Source of the DNA: Owenia fusiformis
Taxonomy: Eukaryota; Annelida; Polychaeta; Sabellida; Oweniidae
Length of the DNA stretch: 64,000 nucleotides
Reading direction: 5' to 3'
Assembly: GCA_903813345.2 (NCBI GenBank)
Contig: CAIIXF020000006.1
Coordinates: 15,256,348-15,320,347 of the forward strand
The position numbers and the translations under genes were made by a program. The first letter of the stretch is position 1, and the number at the start of each line of letters is the position of its first letter. The notes beneath the pieces are model-generated. The model did no database searches. It was not told the DNA's origin and saw nothing but the letters and a program-made list of their open reading frames with translations. Below are positions 22,501 to 33,900 of the stretch, piece by piece.

Positions 22501-25255
22501 AGTCCAATGTTTCCTGTACATTTTCAAATTACGCCGACTGTACAAAACCCCATGTTTAGTTCTTGACTGTCAAAATGTCAACATCCCATGGTTATCTTAA
22601 GTTTGTGTAATATTTTCTCATGGGGTGAAGAAGGGGGTACGGCTTCACCTTGAAAAAAAAGTATTCGACTGTTAAATCTGGGCCAAAGCGTTACTTTCAC
22701 TTACGTTCAGCCACTTATTATTCCACATGACAATGTTACTTTTATGTCTGCCGGAGAATTTGACAATGGTTACTTGCCCGTAGCCAGCTTTTACCAGGAG
22801 GGGGAGCTTTTTTCCGGGTGGGGGGGGGCTTTTTCACAATTTTGGCTAAAAATCATGCGAAAAATTCTCAGAATCTTGAAAAACTGCTTCCGCTTCCCCA
22901 GCTCCCCCTCTGGCTACGGGCCTGGGTTACATGAATGATGACTAATTTCATTGAACAATGTTAAGGCCGTTCATGTATGCTTATTGAGACAATGTACCAG
23001 AGTTGCTTGTTTTACCGACGATCGTCTATTTGAAGAGATTTATCTCTTGAAAAGCCCATGGGCGTTCTATTAAATATTGAACTTTTTAGAGAACTTACAG
23101 GATATGTTTGGACCGTTATACCTACAAGAGGGAAACTCCGGCAATTCAACCCCGTAGTCAGGATTTACGTGGGGGAGCGGTTTACCAAGGGGGGGGGGGG
23201 AGCTTTTTGACAGTTTTGGCAAAAAATCATGCACAAAGTGCTCAGAATGGTGAAAAGCTGCATGATTTTGAAAAAATATCTGACCAGGGGGGGGGGAGCG
23301 GCCGCTCCTTCCGCTCACCCCCCCACCCCCCCCCCCAATTATTTGGGCAACCCGATATGAAAAATGCAAGTGGACTTTGACATTTAAAACTGTTCTTCAT
23401 ATATTTTTTATTGGATACATATAATAATAATGAACTATTTAATTGAATAATCATGATAAATGTATATTCCTAATCCATACAGTCTTATTGTTTGAATGAT
23501 TGTCAATCTTTGGTTTGCGTAATTGGATTCACTTTGTTAAAAGACTAGCACTCGTATCAAAATTATTTCTATGGTTTGATTTACCGGATGGTGTATTTAA
23601 GACACAGCTTTTAAAAGGCAAAATAGTCAGAAAAATATATTTCACTTAGTTTTGTTATCATTTTATAATGAGATCTATTTCACTCATTGGGCGATCTAAT
23701 AGTAATTGAAGTTTTGGCGCGAAATCTGCCCTGCTTTGACGTCATTGATTTTCATCGACCAATCAGCGCGCGCAGCGGTCAAATGAGTACACTTTGGACT
23801 TTGGGGAAAGGTGAATATTGAGCCAAGTATTAATGCACTAAAATGTTGCTTAATGTTTTACTCAGATACAGCATTTAAGATGTTCTGGTAAACATTTATG
23901 AATCAATTATTTAAACAACTGCTGAAATTAATGAAACATTCAACAATTGATACTGACAATCAAAAAAATGACTACAGTATATAATATTTGGGTACACGAT
24001 TTAAACAATGCTGTCAGTGGTACAAACCTTTAAAATTTTCAGTTTAATAGAAGGATTTATGCCACTTGTTTCTTGTAAATCTAAGCTGACTTGACCTGAC
24101 GATCTTGGACTCTTTCTACTTTGACTAGTGGAAGACTGCGAAAGTGGCTGTTTATTCTCAGTTGTATGTGCATTCTGTCTTTGTAGACGTGGTGGGATGA
24201 ATTGCGTGTACTGCTGTTGCTGTTCTTGTTTGTTACCTGGTGAAATGGCATAAGCTGATTACATAACCATGTATATGTAGCAAAACAGATAACCTATAGG
24301 TTCATGTAGAAAAATTGAATAAAAATTGTGTGAGATGAGATATGATGATGATCTTTCTGTAAAACCTGGAATAAATATACACATATTGAGGGATTTACAG
24401 TATACAGGGCGATAACTTCACGAAGTTGTGAAACTAAGGCTCCCATTTGACTTTTACAACCATAAATGAATGAATCATATAAAGTTTTTTTATTCAAAAG
24501 TGAACTTCTTTTAAATTTTATACTAAGCCACATCTTCCAAAAATAGGATGCTCAATAAAATAGTTTCCCCCTTTGCCATTTAAATACAAAGACCGCTGCC
24601 CCAGATACCAAGGACGTTCTTGTAAATACCAACCTGACCCATAATTCCATTCTTGATCCATCAATGGATTGATTTTATTTCTTGTTGTTTGCATTTGTCG
24701 AAGATATAATCGTGCACCTCCTGTATTTTCTTCAAAACTGATGTCAGGAATAGAGTGTAACAAATCTGAAACTGATCTAAACCCATAGATGGAATAATCC
24801 AGCATGCTACTAAATCTCCTCTGAAACGCAACACCAAATGATGACAGCTGTAGACCATTCGGGTATGACATCAATAATTCACGAATGTTCTGTTGCATCT
24901 GATAACTAACCATAGGCTTAGGGGGAGGAGGTCTAAAATGGGCTCTAAATGGGCGACGTGAACGTGGTTTTCTTTTTTGGTTTAGCACAAGCTTTTGGAT
25001 ATGGCGAGTAGTTTCATCAGCAATTCCTTTCAGAATGAGGATCCCTCTTTCCCACATTAGACTGCAAACATCAGGCATATCCCTAAACATTTCCTCTTCA
25101 TTGACGTAACCTAATTTTCTGTATGGAAGTGGCTTTCCGAGGATGTCTCTGAAGTCTCTTTTGATTTCATCAATAGACCTTCCTTTTGGGTCAGATATAA
25201 GGAATGCTCGGACATCCTTCTTAGTCTCAGACAGCAAAGCTGCTTGTTGAGACAT
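10516..25255 (-). CDS. TDRD5: LOTUS- and Tudor-domain protein, TDRD5/TDRD7 family
   Basis: Germ-granule scaffold family of the piRNA pathway: LOTUS domains bind RNA or Vasa, and the extended Tudor domain binds methyl-arginine. Coding exons, high to low: 24634-25255, 24028-24236, 22001-22057, 21625-21793, 21247-21374, 18552-18758, 17868-18067, 17341-17488, 16366-16427, 13691-13760, 13210-13293, 12559-12678, 11907-11980, 11384-11506, 10645-10762; all phases agree and give 797 codons. A possible last exon is 10516-10563 (15 codons plus TAA, weak). LOTUS domains lie near residues 8-79, 118-186, 270-340 and 368-435; the Tudor region is near 490-690, with YIEVLVSNISSPGHFWFQL and the core VYFVDYGN. 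The close spacing of LOTUS 1 and 2 and the single Tudor favour TDRD5, but the extra LOTUS is unusual. The start is the first ATG after acceptor TTGCAG at 25266. Confidence 0.85.
11169..11351 (+). repeat. 21-bp tandem repeat encoding heptads (60-aa frame)
   Basis: Within the last recognised intron of the Tudor gene, opposite strand, a 21-bp unit repeats about six to seven times and reads as IREKNNE/IKEENNE heptads, an ideal charged coiled coil. Flanks show no promoter or splice sites that I can support. It may be a minisatellite, or a fragment copied from a coiled-coil gene. Expression is unknown. Confidence 0.4.
12160..12390 (-). mobile_element. tRNA-derived SINE-like fragment
   Basis: On the minus strand, a tRNA-like head is visible near 12330-12385, with an A-box-like CTCGGTAGTGCGTG and a B-box-like GATTTGATCCCC about 30 bases on. 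The rest toward 12160 has no recognised structure. The spacing and lack of a clean cloverleaf suggest a SINE rather than a functional tRNA. Confidence 0.5.
14251..16235. repeat. Repeat unit with 133-bp tandem array and TCCTA satellite
   Basis: Located in an intron of the Tudor gene. The block opens with a short hairpin (AGACTCCAGATT/AATCTGGAGTCT) and closes near a CTGGAGTCTGAAATTGAAC motif. Inside, CTTCCGGTTCGGAAG recurs at 15196, 15329, 15462, 15595 and 15728, exactly 133 bp apart, so about six copies span 15045-15855. A TCCTATCCTA microsatellite follows at 15935-16110. No coding potential is seen. Confidence 0.75.
16450..17067. mobile_element. Young foldback element with 127-bp arms
   Basis: The arms at about 16450-16576 and 16941-17067 are reverse complements over about 127 bp with one mismatch noted (start AAAGTTGTTGATTTTCTTTC). 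The arms contain GACGTTTCGTAGGATGTCC and a CTTCTTCAGAAATAAAG stretch. The interior of about 360 bp has no gene. Near-identity of the arms suggests recent insertion. It lies in the intron between exons 8 and 9 of the Tudor gene. Confidence 0.75.
18985..19396. repeat. Minisatellite of roughly 49-60-bp units
   Basis: About seven degenerate copies of a unit containing AGAGTATTAGAGTTTAAGGG and ACAGCACAAAAGAG, in an intron of the Tudor gene. Unit length varies because of small insertions. No coding role is apparent. Confidence 0.7.
22776..22921. mobile_element. 146-bp MITE with GCCCGTAGCCAG ends
   Basis: Perfect 12-bp inverted ends, GCCCGTAGCCAG and CTGGCTACGGGC, enclose a G-rich then AATCATGCGAAAAATTC-like interior. 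A diverged relative lies at about 23148-23345 (CCCGTAGTCAGG with long G runs), and another fragment is at about 1918-1980 in the sulfotransferase intron, sharing GTGCTCAAAATGGTGAAA-like sequence. Confidence 0.65.
23148..23345. repeat. Relative of the GCCCGTAGCCAG MITE, poly-G rich
   Basis: It begins CCCCGTAGTCAGG and carries GTGCTCAGAATGGTGAAA and GCATGATTTTGAAAA, as in the copies at 22776 and 1918. Runs of G and C explain the overlapping open frames on both strands here, which are not genes. Confidence 0.55.
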
Positions 25256-25618
25256 TTTAGATACTCTGCAATACTATAATAGCTGAGTGTAAGCAAGTAA
25301 ATAAGACTAATAAAAACGAATATCGAAACACATAATCAGCATGTCTTGCACGTTCGGAGCTACTAAATTATTCTAAATAAATACTCGACAAAACAATATT
25401 GCACTTTAGATGTTAAATACATCAATTATATTCCTATAACAAATAAAATAAATTTTATGAAATATAGTAATCATACATAATGAAAAATATGAGATTTAAA
25501 GCCCATAAATACGTTCATATTTACTCAAACTCAGATACGTAGATATGTACTGGAAAATTGCCACTTTTTCTTGCTCAAGGTCGTACAAAATTTAAAGAAA
25601 ATTTTACAAGAACTTACC
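25256..25618 (-). promoter_or_regulatory. 5' UTR junction of the LOTUS/Tudor gene
   Basis: Upstream of the start ATG, TTGCAG ends at 25266, leaving ten leader bases (AGTATCTAAA). A strong donor context, AATG|GTAAGTTC, has its exon end at 25618, so 25619-25700 is probably the end of a non-coding first exon. If this junction is real, the leader reads ATG AGT ATC TAA across the splice and abuts the main ATG. Confidence 0.45.
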
Positions 25619-26019
25619 ATTAAATAAAATCTCTGCGGACAGAAAGACGTCTCTAGATAGAATATAGCATGGGAGTAGTTTATGCCAAGGTATTGTATAG
25701 TTTTCAAGGGAGTTTACACAATTTGAATCGAGTAAATATATCTAAAAAGTTGACGTTCAAAAATTGACGAGAACAGGCCAAAAGAGAAAGTGAAAGTAGA
25801 AACTTCAAATTGTCTGTATCCAATCGACTAGGGGATGCTAGTTCAAATAGACTACATAATGTTCTGATATAGGCTATCTAGAATGCAGGTAATGTACTAC
25901 AGGTATAACAAGCCTACCTTCTCCAAGGCTGTCTCCGCATTTTGCCTTGACTGAGCTACATGTATGAAGCCGCTACAGTCTTATTTAGCCTAGAGGACAG
26001 GGACGCAATGTCTTCTTTG

Positions 26020-26685
26020 TTGGTAATTGTCCGACAAAGGAATGGCTACACTTTACTCACTTCGAGAACCATGTTAGATTTTGAAACTTATGGCTCTCAA
26101 ACGGAGAAGTGAACAGCTGATCAATAGTGACCTTTGAAATCGAATTAAGTCGATCAGCGGCTTACTTTTGGTCTCTAACTGTGTCTTACATCAGTATCAT
26201 CAATCCGTGTAAGTGTTGGAGCGCTGGAGTACTTCTTTTTCGATCAAGACTTGTAAATTGTTCATCGAGTGAAAGTTTTTTAGACCTATTTCCAATATGG
26301 CGGTTTGCTAGGTGCGAGATACGCAACGAACGAAATGAATTTTGAAAATTAGTTAGGTTCGGACAACCTCCGGAGATTTACGAAAATGTCCGAGCAGAAA
26401 CCGCCATATTGGAATTTGGCAGTAAAACGATTCACTCGACTTACAATTACAAGTCTTGATCGAAAAAGAAGTACTCCAGCGCTCCAATACTTACACGGAT
26501 TGATGATACTGATGTAAGACACAGTTAGAGACCAAAAGTAAGCCGCTGATCGACTTAATTCGATTTCAAAGGTCACAATCATTGAGCTGTCCAAATGCTC
26601 CGTGGGAAAGCTATTATATCAAAATCCAAATAGCTTTCGCAGGAAGTAAGCTACACTGTGTGTCCGACAATTACCTCAATGATCT
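26020..26685. repeat. Large inverted repeat between divergent genes
   Basis: The arms at about 26131-26255 and 26455-26578 are reverse complements over about 125 bp with a single mismatch noted (start GACCTTTGAAATCGAATTAA). Weaker pairing continues outward (GGTAATTGTC/GACAATTACC) and inward (CCAATATGGCGGTTT/AAACCGCCATATTGG). The repeat occupies the gap between the minus-strand Tudor gene and plus-strand SAMM50, where a bidirectional promoter would be expected. It may be a foldback element or a duplicated promoter block. Confidence 0.7.
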
Positions 26686-26689
26686 TCTA

Positions 26690-27945
26690 TAATTTTCTTC
26701 ACAACTTTGGTCCTGAGAAATTAGTCATATAAATCCGACCATCGTATGCTTTATTTGTCATTATTTTTTGATAATTTGGATATTTATTTTTTGTTATTTT
26801 CTTGCATACTAGGGTCGTACACACTTGCCAGTTCTAAATTGAGGGAAATGCTTTCCTGGCCTGTTTAGGCAACCAAGATCACTCAAATTATGTATTAGAA
26901 TATGCTCTTCATCGATAATGTATTTAATCCTACCTTACACACGTCAAACACTTGATAAGTGAAGAAGTATAAGAATTTTTCTGGAAAATTTTTTTTTCTC
27001 CATGTGTAGATGCATTCTGGGTAATGATTGTGTAAAAGTAAAAGTCTAGGTGAAACGAAAAACGAAATTACAATAAATAACGGCAGCCATATTGAGATCA
27101 AGATTTCCACTCAAAAAAGTTGTTCAGGGGGAGGAAGGCGGCTTCTGGCGATCGAATCTCCTTCTCGGACACCAAGGAGGGTGAAGAAACCGAAAACACT
27201 AAACAGATATGTTTGTAATAAATAATTACGATTTTGTTTTGGTTGCATGGTTTCACATTTAGACTGTATTTAGTGACCTTGACATGAGTGACCTTGAGAG
27301 CCATATTGAAAATTGGTTCAAACATATAAGAAAATGATTACATTTCTTCAATTGTTAAGTGTTTCCTGTGTTTAAGGTAAGATTTTATACATTCTAGTTG
27401 AAGCATTGGATCCATTATCTTATCTGTGTAACTTTTGTTGGGCATAGAGGGCAGAAAAGCATTTACCGCAATATACTGGGCTTAATATCCTCGACGCAAA
27501 TGTTGAAAACAAAAATAAAAAACAAATATCCAAATCGTCAAAAAGAAACGTGAAACAACAACATTAAGTCGAGTTCACTTGACTATGAGAAATAAGAAAT
27601 TTACCACATGTACATTAGCCAGTATGTAATAGGTCCTTTTACAGCCTATGATATTGTGAAATTCCCCTAAACACAACAGTGAGATGAATTTCCATCAATT
27701 GCCATACACTGTAGGATTGCACATTTTGGATACAGACCACAGTTCGGCGCCAGCATAATCGACTCATTGTTTTTCTTGATATATTCTTTACGTTTACCTT
27801 ACATTCTTTACAGGACAATTTTTTGAAAAATTCATAGTTCAGAAAGCCTGTTTCATTTACAAAGGTAGATAGGCCGTCTGGCAGTTAGAGAATGAATATG
27901 TGAAACCTTTTGGGTGACCACTTGTATATGAATGTGTTATTTCAG
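26690..27945. other. SAMM50 upstream region, first exon not identified
   Basis: Vertebrate SAMM50 has a short first coding exon of about ten residues. I could not find a convincing ATG exon ending in phase 0 here. An in-frame ATG at 27929, just before the acceptor-like TTATTTCAG, would allow an unspliced start, but that is less likely. No other gene is seen. Confidence 0.35.
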
Positions 27946-30900
27946 GAGTTACCAAGTAATGGGCCTAATCAGGTGGATGACTCCCACTCACAACATGAAG
28001 TAGTAGAAAGAGAGGAGGTCGAAGTTGACCTGGCAAAAACACCAGTGAGTCAATTAGATATTTATACTAATAGTTCTAAAATCTGGATCAAAATATCCAT
28101 GATTTTACAAAAGTTTCATTTAAGCAAAAGTCATTGAAATTTTGATATCAATAGTTTTTCCAAAAATGAGGTCAAATCTATCTTTATTAACATCTTTGAG
28201 GGAGCTCGAAAATTATTCAGGATTATACATTGTCCATTGTTTTCCTATTATGCTAATATGTAAAGCTGGCATTGTAGCATAGCAACAAAATAAAGTAATA
28301 CAAATTACAATCAGCTGTGTAAAGATTTTATTCTGTTACAATATGTGCACAGTATATTGAGAAAAACATATGAAATACCTTTGTTTATTGCACATCTGTG
28401 TAATACCCTTATATGGATGGAGTGTGATTAATTATAAAAAAATAAAAATGGTGACATATATGACTTTGTTTTATGGAGCAATACATTTCAGTCTTTACTA
28501 TATACAGTCAAGTTTTACGAGTTTTGAAAATACCTTATCAAGTTGCTCTTATTGCATAGTCAGGCATTCACTTATATAGGACAACACCTGCCATTTAAGA
28601 AAACAGTTGTACAATTCTTGAAATAACTTTCCCAAACCAGGAGGTTGGAGTTTCATTCTCTTTATTTTCTTTGGTTTCGAATGTATTTGTAGACATATGT
28701 TCTATATATTGGATTTTATGTGTATGCTTTGGCTTAGTGTTCTCACTCATAGAACAGTCATCAACTTTTTGTGGCACTTTCTCTTGGTACATTCCTTTCA
28801 CAGCATCAGAGTAACCACGAAGACCAGTATAAGGTTCAGGTACTCTTATTGGTACACTTGCATCATTGGAATATTCTTCATCTGGAAGTGAGCAAGAAAA
28901 GTTATAAGCTTGACAATTAACTCATGAGACATTACAATATTATAGACCTTTATCAAACCTCTTGTGCCCTCCAAAATGAGACTTGATACAAGGTTAGTAC
29001 ATACAATGAAAAGAATACGTACAGTTAAATTCATAGAATCCATATTTCAGTTGGATAAACCTCCCTATGCTTACAAATAAAAGAACAGTTTTAAAGTGAC
29101 ATGTACCTGTATATTCACTGTCTGTATAGCTGCCATCAGTAAAGGTCTCATCAGAATATCTTGAAGATATGTATTTCTTTGCAATTTGATTCAGTTTGTT
29201 TGTCATATTTTTCTTCCCTCTCACTTTAACAGTTGTCCCCCCATTGTTTGTTGTGAATCGTTGTGTGAAGACATATTCATTTATTGTTGTTTTTACTTTG
29301 ACTTTGATAATGTCACAAAGGCCCCATTTGTTGAGAATCTTGAAGAGGTATAATCGTCGGTTGCCACTGGTTACCCAGAATTTCCCATCAATCATGGCAA
29401 CTTCTAGCTTTGGAAGTGTCGCAACTGCTACTTCATTTCTAACAAGGGAAATAAATGTTTCTTCAAGCGAGTATCTGGAAGAAATATAAAAGATATAATT
29501 TATTTATGATTTACATTAATGAGCTCTTCCTAATTTAACAAAATTGTTATTTAGTTCAACCAATCTGGACTGATCATACCAAAGGCATCAAAATGATGTC
29601 TGGTATTTTATCCAGTTTATCTTGTTATGCACTTATATTGAGATGCAGATTTATAATATAAAATATTAAAATATGTTTATCAATATATTGTAACATTAGA
29701 TATAGTATTTAAGATGTATTAATTTATTTACTGAGAAATATCATACAATCAATGTACAACTTCTTAACAGATTTAATAAATGGATAATTTTTACCTCTCA
29801 TCTGTAAATGTTGCTTTAATGCTACTCTGGGAGTAGAACACATCATTTGGTGATATTGACAATACAAATGTATTCCCATAGTTTTTTTTCTTGATATCTG
29901 TCATTAATTGTGGCATCTTGTCTGCTTCTTATGCTCTCTTTTCTCAGTCTGATTATTCAAAATCTGATGGTTTGTTTTATCAGAATATGCACAGAAATGC
30001 TGAGTTTGGGAATTCTAGTTTCAGAAGTGGCTATCGAAACTAAAGGAGGTTCAGAATTCCCATCATTTTTGCTATTAGTTACTTTAGTAATTGACTTGAT
30101 AAGATAACATGATTTGTACTGAAGCACTTGGGTAAGAACCTCCTGTGTTTGATAAATATAAGTGCTAACTGATAAGAAACTTCGGGGAACTTATTAGTAT
30201 AAAATACTTCAAGAGCATTTTATAATTTGTACTTTCGGTAATAAGGTAACAAGTTGTCAAAACTGGCAACATTTTTTACAAATAGAAATGATAGCCTGGG
30301 AAATTTTTAAGATATATTTTCCCAATGAATTTGTTTGTGTTGTTAACAGCTCACATATAAAACATTATAAACATTCAGAACCTCACATTTTTATCTAAAC
30401 TTAACAGGTGTCATCTAAAAATTAAAGTTTTAATAATAAGCTTACAATGCTCGGAACTATACTCTAATTCTAAGATAAAATCATTTTTGATGAAATGTCA
30501 CTTCTCCGACGAACTGTAGACCTTAAACCTTTTAGAACAGGTCAAAATATTGATATAGAGATATATACAGGTATACATTTACTTCACAAAGCTGATTATA
30601 TTTGAGGAACTGGCTGGAGTGTTCAATATATTAATGTCTTAAAGGGCTCATGTAGAGGGAAAATGGGGTCTGGGGCTACATGTAATAAGTGAAGTTTCAT
30701 TTTGAAAAGACATCATTATTTTGGCCTGGGTATAGGCGTGTAGTCAGAGGAGGCACCCCCCATCACCTATAAAAATAGAACCATTGGAAAGAAGAACAAA
30801 AGAGTTTTAAAATGTTTTTTTATTTGAAGCTGCTCGCTCAATTTTGAAGGTAGTTGCATCAATTTTTGTAGAATTCAAAATAAATCTTTAATTTTTTGGG

Positions 30901-33900
30901 CTCGCTACAGAAAGATGGCACCCCCTGGCTGAAAGCTGACTCAACCCCTGCTTGCCCTTCATCATTCCTGACATTTTATGTAAACATCACATTCTAAATT
31001 GAACTCTCAAATATGAACTCCAAAACATTATATTATTTCCAGTAAGATGTAATTTACTTCAGTGTTTTGAACAATTTTTTAATAAGCTACATGTATATGC
31101 AAAAAACATTATATAGTTTATAAATATTGTTTAAACTCAGTTAATTATAGCTATATGATATCTTTTCATGTTTAACCATCTTGTTCTTGACATGTTTTTT
31201 TGGTTTGATCATGTGTTTGTCCCACTGTTCATAGTTTCATTATACTCAAAGTTATTGTCATTTGTATAGTATACTCCCTTCTCATACATTGTCTTTACCA
31301 AGCTTTTGGGCTGGTTTTTAACTGATCTTTAATTATCACGAAAACTTCATATGATTGATGTTATTATCATATAATGTTTACTCCCAACTGATAGATATGT
31401 CATTGTCATTACACGTTTTTGAGCCATCTTTTGGCTGGTCAATAATCTTGTGTCTTCTTAGATTACGAAAAGTTCATATGATTGATGTTATTGTCATATA
31501 ATGTTTACTCTCAACTGATAGATATGTCATCGTCATTATACGTTTTTTGAGCCGTCTTTTGGCGGGTCAATAATCTTGTGTCTTCTTAGATTACGAAAAG
31601 TTCATATGATTGATGTTATTGTCATATAATGTTTACTCTCAACTGATAGATATGTCATCGTCATTATACGTTTTTTGAGCCGTCTTTTGGCGGGTCAATA
31701 ATCTTGTGTCTTATTAGATTACGAAAAGTTCATATGATTGGTGTTATTGTCATATGTTCACTCCCATCTCATATATGGCATTGGCAATTCTTGTCGTTAT
31801 ATGTTGTACTCGTCCATTTTGCATATTCTATTTTGTTCTTAATCATATGCTGATTGTGATGTTTCAGTTATATATAATCCTGACCTAAGAGTGAGACGTG
31901 CATTGGTCTAGATGTTGACCATGCTATTTTGATAATGAATCTGCCAAGGGAGAAACTCAGTACCACTTGTCATCAAGTACCACTCTTTCTCTATTTAGAT
32001 CGAGACATATCATTCGTAAACGCCATTCCATAAGTGGGTCTCCTCTTACTTTAATGCTTTCTCCACCATTTTTTGTTGTAAGTTTCCTTCTTAGAGAATG
32101 TAAGTTATAGTTTGTACAAACTTTCACTTTGATTTTATCAATGTGGCCATATGAGTGTAATATCTGGTACAGATATAGACGCCGGTTTCCATCAACTGCC
32201 CAATAGCTCCCACAGCTTAAGATGACCTTTATTGGTGGAAGGTCATCGGGGGTCAAGTCATCATTCAACATATCTTCTAGGGTGTCTTCAAAGGACCTGA
32301 AATCAGTTTTTGAATTATTTAGACATAACATGGATATCTACTGCAAATAAATATCATTATCTTTGCTGCATTTTTGACTCTGTTGTTAAACTTTAATTTC
32401 GAAGAAAAAATATGTGAGAGGAGCATTCATAGAGGAATTAATTTAAAAATGAATTGAAAACTACTGGGTGGCTCAAAAACAGATTTTTTCTGCTGAATAA
32501 ATGGTTTTTTTTGGTCACCCTGCCTGATTAAAAAGTATCGGTAAAATTATGTACATATGAATTTGAACATCTTAAAATTAGAAATTGACGATTAAGTTTT
32601 AAAGGAATGTTATGTGTGTTCAAAGATATGCTACATTAACTTACCTGCCATCTTTAAATTCTCCTTTGATGGATGACTGACTGAATAAGACATCAACTGG
32701 ACAGACAAGTCTGATTGAGCCCATATTTCCTTCCTTCTTGTATAGTTCAATAGTAAAGCAAGCTTTTATTCTCTTCTGTGCTAGCACAAAATTCTTTCTG
32801 ATATGTTTATGTATGAAATGTGATATAACCAATAGGTTATTGCAAATTTTTTATTTTATTTGGCCCAGATCAGGGGAATACCCTTAGTTTTACTTGTGTT
32901 TTTTCATGATCATATAATCATCTGGAATGTTCTTTAAAGATACACTTACTTTAACATTTCAACTTTCATTTTATATATTCTATGTAGTTGTCTTAGAATA
33001 AATGGATCATTGAAACCAATATTTTGGTTTTGAAATGAATGAATAAACACATGGAGCACACATGTCTCGAACTCGCAACCTCGTGGTTACGGCGCCCAAT
33101 CGCCTAGCCTAAACGTGCTGGCGCTCAAGCCAACTCAACAACCCCAAAAAAGGTTGTTTTGTTACTCGATCTGACTAGAGGCAACTGATGTAAACGCTCG
33201 AACACACCAGAGGAAGCACAACTGACATTTCCTACCCTTTTTTCCCTTTGGCATTTGCGCTTATATATTCCTACACATACATACATTGCTCAACTGTCCT
33301 TATGACAGACACAGACATGTATTTTTACAATTGGTTATCGGTTCATTTTTCAAATAAGTGCTTCTATTTATATTAATCATTTTTTCATTTTTTGAAAAAA
33401 TTATAGACTGTGCCAAGGTAGTTTTTACCGCATAGTAGTGTTAAAACATGATTTTCATCAAGATTTCAAGTTCTTTTTGTACTTCAATCTGGGAGCAATG
33501 ATGCAGGTGTATCTATGTCGGCAAATCTGATTGCCTATCATGGTTTCCGAAGATTCACAGGATTTCTAAATGCAGACGTTTGTCTGAAACGCAGATTTTG
33601 TTTGGTTTCAAACATTTTTTTAAACATTTTACAGCATACTTATAAATGTTTGATTATGTTTTAACAGTAATGTAGTGATTCTGCTATCTTCTATTTAATC
33701 TTTTTCATTTGATAATTTCCTCAAGGTTGGGATTTGACAAGTAACTTTTTGTATTTAAAGTAAGTGCTGAACTGAGTAATAATATTTTGTAGCATAATGT
33801 CACATTGATCTGGTTATTAATGTCAACAAATATAACCTGGATTGATAAGAGGTTATGCATAAAATTAGAGATATTACGTCAGCAGAGTGTTCTAGAATGT

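Larger units (their letters stand above)
22223..23816. mobile_element. Composite element with CACCTTTCCCCAAAGTC ends
   Basis: ATTCACCTTTCCCCAAAGTC at 22223 is matched in reverse complement at about 23795-23816, and GACGTCA-containing stretches are paired further in. The interior holds two smaller related insertions, at 22776-22921 and about 23148-23345. It lies in the intron between exons 2 and 3 of the Tudor gene. No transposase is seen. Confidence 0.5.

Noticed and set aside
23070-23454. Overlapping open frames of 70-99 residues on both strands
   Set aside because: They arise from poly-G and poly-C runs in a MITE relative and encode only Gly/Pro low-complexity peptides.
26004-26022. ATG TCT TCT TTG TTG followed by GTAATT as SAMM50 exon 1
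   Set aside because: The phase fits, but the position inside the inverted repeat and the lack of resemblance to known SAMM50 N-termini make it too weak to call.
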